Shown here one piece after another: positions 32,807 to 40,295 of a DNA stretch of 58,974 nt (position 1 is its first letter; each line of letters starts with the position of its first letter). Made by a program: the position numbers and the translations under genes. This stretch comes from an uncultured Eubacterium sp. (lineage in GTDB: Bacteria; Bacillota_A; Clostridia; Lachnospirales; Lachnospiraceae). Under the pieces are notes generated by a model. The model was not told where the DNA came from. It made no database searches and worked only from the letters and a program-made list of their open reading frames with translations. The stretch is from contig CAOKJJ010000004.1 in NCBI GenBank assembly GCA_948468465.1, positions 1-58,974 of the forward strand, in the 5' to 3' direction.

Positions 32807-33736
32807 ATGGCAACAATCAGTATCCTGATACCGACATACAACGAGGTTGAGAATGTAAAAGCATTAAGCGCAGCGATTCAAAAGGAAATGGAGCAGCTTG
32901 CGAAATACGATTATGAAATTCTGTTTATCGACAACGATTCTAAAGATGGGACAAGGGAGCGGATCCGGGAACTGTGCGCAGGGTGTGGCAAAATCAAGGC
33001 CATTTTGAACGCTAAAAACTTTGGGCAGAATAATTCGCCGTATTATGGGCTTACGCAAACGATGGGGGACTGCGCGATTTTAATGTGCGCGGATTTTCAG
33101 GATCCTGTGGAAATGATTCCAAAACTGGTGCGGGAATGGGAAAAAGGATACAAGATCGTAAGCGCCATCAAGACGACGAGTAAAGAAAACAAGGGGATGC
33201 GTTTTTTACGAACTTGTTATTACAAGCTGATCAAAAAATTCTCGCAAGTGGAGCAGATCGAGCATTTTACAGGATTTGGGCTGTATGACAAGTCTTTTAT
33301 ACAGGTATTGCGAGAATTAAAAGATCCAACGCCGTTCTTGCGGGGGATTGTTGCAGAACTAGGGTTTAAAAGAAAGGAACTGCCGTATGAGCAGCAGCGC
33401 AGACGCGCAGGCAGTACAAAGAATAATTTATATACGCTGTATGACATAGCTATGCTGAGTTTTACGTCTTATACGAAAATAGGGCTGCGGCTTGCAACAT
33501 TTTTGGGATTTATCATAGCGGTTATAAGCATTGGAATAGCGGCAGTTTATCTTTTTTTAAAGATCAGATACTGGGACACGTTTTTGATGGGAACCGCGCC
33601 AATATTGATAGGGATGTTTTTATTGGGAGCGGTGCAGTTAATTTTTCTGGGACTGCTTGGGGAATATATACTGAGTATGAACGCAAGGATTATGAACAGG
33701 CCACTTGTGATTGAGGAAGAGAGGATTAATTTTTAG
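32807..33736 (+). CDS. GtrB/CsbB-like polyprenyl-phosphate glycosyltransferase
   Basis: 309 residues. The GT2 domain shows SILIPTYNEVENVKAL, FIDNDSKDGTRERI, KNFGQNNSPYYGL and CADFQDPVEM. Two membrane helices (LATFLGFIIAVISIGIAAVYLFL and APILIGMFLLGAVQLIFLGLLG) lead to GEYILSMNARIMNRPLVI, the family tail. It is predicted to put a sugar on undecaprenyl phosphate at the inner face. The adjacent YfhO-family gene is the expected outer-face partner, as with CsbB-YfhO in lipoteichoic acid glycosylation. Placed directly behind the CDP-sugar block, it may load the branched dideoxysugar (inference). Confidence 0.9.
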   Translation: MATISILIPTYNEVENVKALSAAIQKEMEQLAKYDYEILFIDNDSKDGTRERIRELCAGCGKIKAILNAKNFGQNNSPYYGLTQTMGDCAILMCADFQDPVEMIPKLVREWEKGYKIVSAIKTTSKENKGMRFLRTCYYKLIKKFSQVEQIEHFTGFGLYDKSFIQVLRELKDPTPFLRGIVAELGFKRKELPYEQQRRRAGSTKNNLYTLYDIAMLSFTSYTKIGLRLATFLGFIIAVISIGIAAVYLFLKIRYWDTFLMGTAPILIGMFLLGAVQLIFLGLLGEYILSMNARIMNRPLVIEEERINF

Positions 33737-33932
33737 TTCTGATAGATAGACGGTTTATTTGTATGTCTGAGCATTTGTGGAAGATGAGTTGTATTTCTAA
33801 TATATAAAGTTGGTGTATTGTACGAAAAGCAGAGGTTCGATAGAAATTATTTGCAATTGTGAATTGTCTGATAATATTTATGCAAAATATGCGCAAAATA
33901 CGATAGCGAGTAAATAAATGGGGGATTAAAAA

Positions 33933-36764
33933 ATGAGGGAAGGCAAAAGCCTTGAAAAATCAAGACTTAAGATTCCGAAAAGTTATTTCAGAAGAGTATT
34001 GGATTGTTTTAAGAAATATTTCAGTAAGGTTAGAAAATACGATTGGGTGTATTCATATCTTATGCTGGGAATATTAATTTTAGCAACGGGCTGTATGTTA
34101 TATTCGGAATGTATTTTTGGCGATAAGATTTTAGCTTATGGTGATTGGGGATATGACACGAAGCATTCTTTTTTACCGGCCTATGAATCTTTTGTCAGGG
34201 TGTTTTCTGAGCATGATATAAAATTTTATGATTTTTCATATGGGCTCGGAACTACCTGGTCAGCAAGAATGATGCTGTTATTTGATCCGTTTGTGCTGCT
34301 TATGGCTGCGGTATGTACATTATATCCAAAAGTGTCTATGGGTATTTTACTCGTATATATGCAGTTGCTGAAATCTTTGGTTGGCGGCGAACTTTGTTTT
34401 GCCTTTTTAAAACAGCATCGGTGTTCTGATAAGGGGGCAATGTTATCTGCATATATATTTTCCTTTTGCGGATACATGATTGCAACAGGTCAGCACTATA
34501 TATTTGCATCTTTTCTTGTTCTGACAATGCTGATTCTTGTGGCAGCAGAGCGTTTTATCCAAAAAAGAAAATATTTCCTATTAATTTTCAGCAGTGCATG
34601 TATAGCTGCTATGGGGCCATATATTACATTTCAGGCATTTTTGATGATTGCCGTATATGTCTGCATTCGAATAGGAATGGAGGAAAAGACTTTATTCGGA
34701 AAGATCCGGGATATCTTCCAGACGGGATTTTTTATTGTAACGGGACTTTTGATATCCATGTATTCTTTTTTGTTACAAGTGTATGATATCTTGAAAGTTT
34801 CCGCAAGAATCTCAGAGTTATCTTTCGTGGAGAAAATAAAAGATGCTTTTTTCTGGGTTCCTTTTGCATATCTTAAAACAGGGATATTACGATTTTTTTC
34901 CAGTAATCTGGAGGGGACTGTAAATAATTGGAAAGGAATAGACGCTCATTTTGAAGCTATGCCATTTTTCTTTTCAGTATTATTTGTTTTATGTGCGGGT
35001 CAATTTGTATATATTCTTTTCGTGAAGAAAAGAAAAAACAAGGAACAAATTATTTTGTGTGGAATATTCTTGTTGTTTTGCTTTGCACTATGCAATGGGT
35101 TTCTTCCTATGCTGTTTAATGCATTTGCGGATTTGTCATACAGATATGTGTTTGTATGGATTCCATTCTTTTCATTGCTTTTAGCCTATACGTTAGATCA
35201 GACATTTTTGAAAGGTAATTTTTCTCATCTAGTAAATATAATCATAACCGCAGCAGGCTGCCTGATTCTTTTTATGATGCCAGTTCAAGGCGAAAAGTAT
35301 GTAGAAATTTCAAAAAATACTGCAATAGTTACATTAACGATAAGTGCGGTATTATTGAGCTTAAGTAAAAAGAAGCGTTTGATTAAGATGATATATCCTG
35401 TACTGTTTGCTGTTGTTGCAGGTGAACTATTGATTGACAATGCAATAGTCATATATGGCGAACGTACATTGATGACAAAAGAAACGTATGCAGAAGCTTA
35501 TTGGGATAGAGACATGGAAACGTTAGTTGATTATGTAAATGATTTGGAAGGAGATAATTTTGTAAGAATAGATAGAACTTATATTGGATATGATACACCG
35601 GATGTCATGCTGTCGGTGTTATATCCATACAGATCAGTAAGCATTTATAATAATATTATAAATGCAAACCTTATTGAGTTTGCAAATCAGCTGTTTCCTG
35701 ATATTTATTATGCAAACCAGCTGTCATACAACATACGGAGCTATGGAGTGCCTTTTGATGAAATTATTGCGTCGAATCTGGGAATTAAATATCTGATTAC
35801 TGATTCAGAACGTAAAATCAATGGATGGAAATTAATAAAAACAAGTAATAATAGATATTTGTACCAAAATGAATCTTTGCAGTCTGCTGGATTGATTTAT
35901 CAAAATGCAGTCAGTCAGACGGAGTTTGAACAATTGTCTTTATTGGATAAGAAAACAATGATGTCACAGGTGATTGTGCTGGATGATGAGGATACAGAGC
36001 CGGATATGCAGCATATTCCAGACACTTATTGTGAAGAAAAGGAAAAAGCTCTTGTTCAAATATGCGATCAAAATGGTGATGAAATTTTTTTAGATGAAGA
36101 AAAAGGCATTGATATCAGAGCGGGATCTTATAAAAATGTTTTAGAATTTCGATTAGATTCGGAACTAATTAATATTGCTGGAAAGCAGTCGTTTTTATAT
36201 TTTAAGATTATGTCTGATGGAGTAGGGAGTCTGAACGTTATCTATAATAATGGCATGGCGGATATATTGTCTGACAATATATCTTCAAATTTAAAGGTGC
36301 CATCTGAAGGACAGATAAAAGAAATCGCAATACCGTTGATGCAAGATACGGTGTCTGTTAAAATTGAATGCTTTGACTCAAATATTCGATTGGATTGCAT
36401 ACAGGTTATTTCCAGTGCACCAGCTTCTTTCTCTAACAGTCAGGTGTCTTTTGAGAATAAAGATATGGGAAATATTGTAAGAGGAACGGTTGTGCTGAAT
36501 GAAAAAGCTTATTTGATGATGCCGATTGTTTTTGAACGGGGATGGCATATTTATGTAGATGGTAAAGAGGAAGAAATATTAAAAGCAAATTTTGGGTTTT
36601 CTGCGGTTGTATTAGAATCAGGCAAACATGAGATTGTGTTTGAATATAAAAGTCCCTTGTTAATAATTGGTATAGGAATATCATGCGTGGGGTGGATGAT
36701 TGTCTGCTGTCTGTTGGTGTTCCACATATACCAAAAACTTATCTTGAGAAATATGAGGATATAG
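33933..36764 (+). CDS. YfhO-family membrane glycosyltransferase (GT-C)
   Basis: 943 residues with a dozen or more helices in the first ~500 and again one at the C-terminus (LLIIGIGISCVGWMIVCCLLVF), plus an extracellular region between. DWGYDTKHSFLPAYESF after helix 1 and SYGLGTTWSARMMLLFDPFVLL match YfhO proteins, as does the end: AYLMMPIVFERGWHIYVDGKEEEI...GKHEIVFEYKSP. YfhO enzymes transfer a sugar from an undecaprenyl-phosphate carrier to a surface polymer. The gene is distinctly AT-richer than the sugar block before it and follows the CsbB-like gene after a 196-bp gap. GGGGGA ribosome site. Confidence 0.88.
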   Translation: MREGKSLEKSRLKIPKSYFRRVLDCFKKYFSKVRKYDWVYSYLMLGILILATGCMLYSECIFGDKILAYGDWGYDTKHSFLPAYESFVRVFSEHDIKFYDFSYGLGTTWSARMMLLFDPFVLLMAAVCTLYPKVSMGILLVYMQLLKSLVGGELCFAFLKQHRCSDKGAMLSAYIFSFCGYMIATGQHYIFASFLVLTMLILVAAERFIQKRKYFLLIFSSACIAAMGPYITFQAFLMIAVYVCIRIGMEEKTLFGKIRDIFQTGFFIVTGLLISMYSFLLQVYDILKVSARISELSFVEKIKDAFFWVPFAYLKTGILRFFSSNLEGTVNNWKGIDAHFEAMPFFFSVLFVLCAGQFVYILFVKKRKNKEQIILCGIFLLFCFALCNGFLPMLFNAFADLSYRYVFVWIPFFSLLLAYTLDQTFLKGNFSHLVNIIITAAGCLILFMMPVQGEKYVEISKNTAIVTLTISAVLLSLSKKKRLIKMIYPVLFAVVAGELLIDNAIVIYGERTLMTKETYAEAYWDRDMETLVDYVNDLEGDNFVRIDRTYIGYDTPDVMLSVLYPYRSVSIYNNIINANLIEFANQLFPDIYYANQLSYNIRSYGVPFDEIIASNLGIKYLITDSERKINGWKLIKTSNNRYLYQNESLQSAGLIYQNAVSQTEFEQLSLLDKKTMMSQVIVLDDEDTEPDMQHIPDTYCEEKEKALVQICDQNGDEIFLDEEKGIDIRAGSYKNVLEFRLDSELINIAGKQSFLYFKIMSDGVGSLNVIYNNGMADILSDNISSNLKVPSEGQIKEIAIPLMQDTVSVKIECFDSNIRLDCIQVISSAPASFSNSQVSFENKDMGNIVRGTVVLNEKAYLMMPIVFERGWHIYVDGKEEEILKANFGFSAVVLESGKHEIVFEYKSPLLIIGIGISCVGWMIVCCLLVFHIYQKLILRNMRI

Positions 36765-36765
36765 A

Positions 36766-38844
36766 ATGAACACAGAAGCAGCCTTAAAAAAACAAGAGTT
36801 AGAATGTCAGAAAATCCTGGGGGGGGGCGAGAAGCTTCAAATTGTTTTGCAGGAAGAACGATGTGGAATCTGCGGAAAAACAACAAGATTTAAGATAAAG
36901 AATAACGCTGTATTACTTCGTGAAGCCGTTTGTGAATGCTGTGGTGCATCGCTGCGTAATTCAGATACCGCAAAACAGATTGTGTTTTCATTTACAGGGA
37001 AGAATACGATAAATCTGCGGAAATTTGCTTCACAAAGTTCATTACGCATTCTGAATACTTGTTCCAGTGGTCATATTCATGAAGCTTTAAAATCTGCAGA
37101 TGGGTATGTTGCCAGTGAATATTTTAAAGATATTCCAAATGGAGAGTGGAAAGATGGCGTGGTATGCATTGATCTGCAGGAAATACCATTCGAAGAAAAC
37201 TCTTTTGATCTGGTCATTTCTGAAGACGTATTTGAGCATGTCAATGATTATCAGAAGGCGTTTGCAGAGATACATCGTATTTTAAAACCACAGGGACATC
37301 ATATTTTCACAGTGCCAATACATGAAGGAAAAAGCACCGTAAGCCGGAAAGATAATCCCAGAATTATTTATCATGGAGATCCATTGCGTGATCAGGGATG
37401 TGTGGTTGTTACGGATTTTGGCGATGATATTATAACACAGGTAGATAAGCTAGGATTTTGCAGTTATGTGAACCGGGCACACTGTTTTTACAGGCCATGG
37501 CAAATTACAGACTGTGACGCAAGTTATGATGAATATCTGCAGAAAAAAGATAAAATGGAGGAATTTTTTAAATATAATTCCCTTGTTATTGATTCCTGTA
37601 AAAAGCAGGATTACATACAAAATGGAGGACGGAGTATGGCAGGAGAAAACAGCAGGGCCATATTTACGGGAGAAAGATTTGTTCCGGAAATGGATGATCT
37701 GCAGCTGACATTAGAACATTTTCAAAGATATTACAGCATACTGCCGCTGGTAAATAATAAACGAGTATTAGATGCAGCATGCGGTGAAGGATATGGCAGC
37801 AATATTATTGCATATGCGGCAAAAAGAGTGACAGGTATTGATATTGACAGAGGTGCAATTACACGGGCAGCGGAAAAATATTCCAAACCTGGAAAAGTTG
37901 ATTTTTTTCAGCAAAGCGTGGAAAAATTATCTTTTCCGGATAAATGCATGGATGTTGTAATTTCTTTTGAAACGATAGAACATCTGCCAGAAGAAATCCA
38001 GCTGCAATTTTTGTGCGAAGCCGCGCGTGTATTAAAAGAGGATGGCATTCTGGTTATGTCAACGCCGAACAAAGAAATTTACAGTGATCTGCATAACTAT
38101 CAGAATGAATTTCATATAAAGGAATTTTACAAAAAAGAATTCTGCGATTTTTTGAAGAAGAAATTTAGAAATATATCTTTATATAATCAATATTTTGAAA
38201 CAGTTTCCATTATTGATTCCTGTGAACGGAGGGGAGATCAGAAGGCCATCTATAGAAAAGATCAGGAATATCAAAGGGATGGAAAATATTTTATTGCAGT
38301 CGCGGGAAATACGGAATTGCCGGCAGAGGAGATTACACATATTTACATGAATAAATTTCCAAAGAATGAGACAAATATTTTGCGGATTTTACAGCTTCAG
38401 GAAGAAGTTGAGGAACGGAATCATCACCTGAAAAAACTGGATATTGAGATAGAAAATAACAGAAAGCTCATTGAGCAGCAGGAGAGCGTCATTTTGGAAT
38501 ATCGAAAAGATCTTTCAGAATGTCGAAGAGATCTTTCAGAATGTCGAAGAGATCTTTCAGAATGTCAAAAGGATCTTTCGAATAATAAATTAATAGCAGA
38601 GGAAATGAAATTAAAAATCGAGGTAAAAGAACAGGAGATTACAGATCAAAAGCAGGTTATTCTGAATAAAGAAGGCCATATCAGGCAGCTTCTTGAGGTT
38701 GAACGGGAATATGAGCGTGAGAAAAATTCACGGGCATACCGGCTGGCACAATGGTTTCGGGTTGTAAGCAGTTCGTTTTTTCCATCAGGCAGCAAGAGGA
38801 GAATAATGATGAAAAAACTTGTCAGTCTAATAAATAAAAAATAG
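36766..38844 (+). CDS. Double SAM-methyltransferase with C-terminal coiled coil
   Basis: 692 residues. The first methyltransferase-like domain (~25-280) begins with a zinc-ribbon-like CGICGKTT...CECCG and has LVISEDVFEHVNDYQKAFAEIHRILKP. The second (~300-500) has motif I VLDAACGEGYGSNIIA and VVISFETIEHLPEE. Residues ~540-660 are a coiled coil with four copies of a seven-residue unit (RRDLSEC). The tail GHIRQLLEVEREYEREKNSRAYR...PSGSKRR matches the N-terminal linker of the glycosyltransferase at 15773. It resembles WbdD-type chain-capping and length-ruler proteins in plan, without a kinase domain. A G9 tract lies at codons 18-21. It starts 1 nt after the yfhO-like stop. Confidence 0.88.
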   Translation: MNTEAALKKQELECQKILGGGEKLQIVLQEERCGICGKTTRFKIKNNAVLLREAVCECCGASLRNSDTAKQIVFSFTGKNTINLRKFASQSSLRILNTCSSGHIHEALKSADGYVASEYFKDIPNGEWKDGVVCIDLQEIPFEENSFDLVISEDVFEHVNDYQKAFAEIHRILKPQGHHIFTVPIHEGKSTVSRKDNPRIIYHGDPLRDQGCVVVTDFGDDIITQVDKLGFCSYVNRAHCFYRPWQITDCDASYDEYLQKKDKMEEFFKYNSLVIDSCKKQDYIQNGGRSMAGENSRAIFTGERFVPEMDDLQLTLEHFQRYYSILPLVNNKRVLDAACGEGYGSNIIAYAAKRVTGIDIDRGAITRAAEKYSKPGKVDFFQQSVEKLSFPDKCMDVVISFETIEHLPEEIQLQFLCEAARVLKEDGILVMSTPNKEIYSDLHNYQNEFHIKEFYKKEFCDFLKKKFRNISLYNQYFETVSIIDSCERRGDQKAIYRKDQEYQRDGKYFIAVAGNTELPAEEITHIYMNKFPKNETNILRILQLQEEVEERNHHLKKLDIEIENNRKLIEQQESVILEYRKDLSECRRDLSECRRDLSECQKDLSNNKLIAEEMKLKIEVKEQEITDQKQVILNKEGHIRQLLEVEREYEREKNSRAYRLAQWFRVVSSSFFPSGSKRRIMMKKLVSLINKK
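36819..36827 (+). repeat. G9 homopolymer near the 5' end of the methyltransferase gene
   Basis: Nine consecutive G at codons 18-21. Gain or loss of one base would end translation soon after, so the tract could switch the gene on and off by slipped-strand mispairing. The counted length leaves the gene in frame here. Confidence 0.85.
38503..38586 (+). repeat. 21-bp tandem repeat encoding coiled-coil heptads
   Basis: Four 21-bp units (starts 38503, 38524, 38545, 38566); the two middle ones are identical and the outer ones diverge slightly. Each unit encodes exactly one heptad (R-R/K-D-L-S-E-C). Confidence 0.88.
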
Positions 38845-38954
38845 AGATTGAGATGAATATGTTTTAAGCAAGGCGGACAAAATGTGTGAGGTCGGCATTT
38901 TCTGTATTGAAAACAGAAACGCATGTTTATCGTATCTACGAATAAAATCCTTTG

Positions 38955-38983
38955 TTGTACTTCCCAGTAAAAATGTTTATAAT
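38955..38983 (+). promoter_or_regulatory. promoter for the HipA-like gene
   Basis: TTGTAC at 38955-38960, 17-nt spacer, TATAAT at 38978-38983. A leader hairpin follows at 39003-39031 (GCGGAGACGGG/CCTGTTTCCGC). Confidence 0.7.
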
Positions 38984-39094
38984 GGAATGTAGAATAAGAT
39001 ATGCGGAGACGGGAAGTTATCCTGTTTCCGCTAGAGATATGAGGTGGTAGTGATGCAGATGGTTGATTTTAACCAGTATGTCTAAAATCAGAGA

Positions 39095-40018
39095 ATGTAT
39101 GGCGGAACAGCCGGAAGAAAAATGGGCATTGTCTATGAGGAAAAAAATTATATACTGAAATTTCCGGGCAATTTAAAAGAGCAGCAGATGAAAAATATAC
39201 ATCTTAGCTACTCCAACAGTCCTGTATGTGAGTACCTTGGTTCACAGATTTACGGGCTTTTAGGATTTTCGGTACATGACACTGTGTTAGGTTTCCGAAA
39301 CGGAAAAACGGTTGTGGCATGCGGCGATTTTTTAGAGCATGGTGACAGGCTGTATGAGTTTGACAAGATAAAGGTAACCTTTGATCCGCCATTTCTGGAT
39401 TCCAATGGAAATGAAACAAATGGTGTTGGTGTGGATTTGAATGAAATTTTAATGACAATACAGGAGCATCCGTTTCTGAAAGGACTTGACTTGGTACAGG
39501 AACATTTTTGGAATATGTTTGTGGTAGATGCGCTGATTGGTAATGCTGACCGCAATAACAGTAATTGGGGAGTCATTATCAGAGGAAACGGAAAAAAGGA
39601 GCTGGCACCTGTTTATGATAATGGAAACTGTCTGAACTCAAAATGGGATGATGAAAAAATGCTAGAGGTTTTATCCGATGACAAACGGTTGGAGTCAGAG
39701 TCTTTTTCAGCAAGAAGATGTATTTTTGAGCTGGAGGGAAAGAGGATGAATCCTTATCATCTGATAGAGAGAATGGAATATGAGGGTTGTAATCATGCAG
39801 TAAGGAAGATTACACCGAAAGTTGCAGCAGCATTACCGGAGATAGAGAAAATGATTTTAAGGATTCCTGTGTTGACCGAAATACAGAAGAAATTTTATCT
39901 GGCGGTTATGGAAGAACGATATGAAAAAGTGCTAAAGCCAACCTGTCAAAAGATCATAGGGCTGGAAATGGAGGCGGAGAGACAGACCGAATCTGGAAAA
40001 GAAAGAAGGTGCAGGTAG
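39095..40018 (+). CDS. HipA/CtkA-like protein kinase, 5' end interrupted by a stop codon
   Basis: A 307-residue HipA-fold serine/threonine kinase. ILKFPGN provides the ATP lysine, DALIGNADRNNSNWGV is the catalytic loop (D and N), and APVYDNG replaces the DFG metal motif. HipA kinases act as toxins or phosphorylate specific cellular proteins; this short form lacks the HipA N1 subdomain and resembles CtkA-type proteins. An ATG at 39053 with GAGGTGG has the same frame and reads MQMVDFNQYV, then TAA (39083-39085), then NQRMYGGTAGRKMGIV. So the natural start seems separated by one nonsense codon. Translation from 39095 has no good ribosome site; the gene may be inactive. Confidence 0.78.
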   Translation: MYGGTAGRKMGIVYEEKNYILKFPGNLKEQQMKNIHLSYSNSPVCEYLGSQIYGLLGFSVHDTVLGFRNGKTVVACGDFLEHGDRLYEFDKIKVTFDPPFLDSNGNETNGVGVDLNEILMTIQEHPFLKGLDLVQEHFWNMFVVDALIGNADRNNSNWGVIIRGNGKKELAPVYDNGNCLNSKWDDEKMLEVLSDDKRLESESFSARRCIFELEGKRMNPYHLIERMEYEGCNHAVRKITPKVAAALPEIEKMILRIPVLTEIQKKFYLAVMEERYEKVLKPTCQKIIGLEMEAERQTESGKERRCR

Positions 40019-40234
40019 ATGTTTATTGACGAGGGGATAAACTTGCGGGAGGATTTGCCGGAGCAACTGCAACGTGATTTTGCGGAATTGCGGAAATATT
40101 TTGATGTAGGAGATTGGTTTAATTTTGATATATTCTTTGAGGGAGTGGAGGCAACTGTTAAGGCATATTATCTGGCAGGGAAAATCAGTAGGGAGGATTT
40201 GAACTGTATTTTTCGCAAGTATGGGATTTTGTAA
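40019..40234 (+). CDS. Small acidic partner of the HipA-like kinase, function unknown
   Basis: 71 residues (MFIDEGINLREDLPEQL...LNCIFRKYGIL), acidic and helical, no membrane segment. It starts on the base after the kinase stop codon, so the two are translated together. Small genes in this position often accompany HipA/CtkA-like kinases, but whether this one is an antitoxin or regulator is not shown. I do not recognise its family. Confidence 0.7.
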   Translation: MFIDEGINLREDLPEQLQRDFAELRKYFDVGDWFNFDIFFEGVEATVKAYYLAGKISREDLNCIFRKYGIL

Positions 40235-40295
40235 CTTGATAATCCAATGAATGATAAGAAGTGAGTGAAAGATCACATACGTTACAGGAAAGGAG

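Noticed and set aside
38503..38586. CRISPR-like short repeats
   Set aside because: The units are contiguous with no spacers and are in-frame coding heptads.
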